In this document: positions 6,346-6,365 of the stretch, piece by piece
Layout of the letters: each line of letters begins with the position of its first letter
How positions within the stretch are numbered: the first letter of the stretch is position 1
Assembly: GCA_903896915.1 (NCBI GenBank)
Contig: CAITZN010000577.1
Span: 1-6,365, forward strand
Source: an uncultured bacterium
GTDB taxonomy: Bacteria > Desulfobacterota > Desulfobulbia > Desulfobulbales > Desulfobulbaceae
Length of the DNA stretch: 6,365 nucleotides
Reading direction: 5' to 3'
Made by a program: the position numbers and the translations under genes
The notes under the pieces: model-generated
Database searches by the model: none
The model's input: only the letters and a program-made list of their open reading frames with translations
What the model was told of the DNA's origin: nothing

Positions 6346-6365
6346 ACCCACCGGAAAAAACACCA

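Overview
The window holds seven protein-coding genes in two convergent blocks and no RNA gene, mobile element, repeat array or CRISPR. The style of the genes (Cache-type membrane histidine kinase followed by receiver-only regulators, a beta carbonic anhydrase, a YgiQ-type radical SAM protein, a BaiN/HI0933-type flavoprotein) and a moderate GC content suggest a Gram-negative, probably anaerobic bacterium, most likely of the Desulfobacterota (Desulfobulbales-like). That placement is inferred from memory of similar proteins and was not searched.

Left block, plus strand, 1-3159. A histidine kinase cut by the left window edge (1-960) overlaps a receiver-only response regulator (941-1300) by 20 bases. 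A second, soluble kinase-like protein (1312-1971) follows 11 bases later, and then a second receiver-only regulator (2017-2496). A beta-class carbonic anhydrase (2563-3159) lies 66 bases further on. The second kinase-like protein keeps a complete His-bearing dimerisation helix pair, but its ATP-binding half is degenerate: the N-box Asn is lost, the G1 box is reduced, and the F box, G2 box and ATP lid are missing. The natural reading is a four-step His-Asp-His-Asp phosphorelay made of separate proteins: membrane kinase, receiver 1, Spo0B/ChpT-like phosphotransferase, receiver 2. Neither receiver has a DNA-binding or enzymatic output domain, so the output must be another protein. The carbonic anhydrase is the nearest gene and may belong to the same transcription unit.

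Right block, minus strand, 6271-3238. A BaiN/RdsA (HI0933, YhiN) family FAD protein is followed after a single base by a YgiQ-family radical SAM protein, so the two are almost certainly cotranscribed. A weak extended -10 promoter candidate lies upstream at 6337-6345. The two blocks converge on a 78-base gap (3160-3237) with no convincing Rho-independent terminator.

The most notable content is the phosphorelay cassette with its kinase-dead middle component. The two right-hand genes are ordinary members of widespread but biochemically poorly characterised families.
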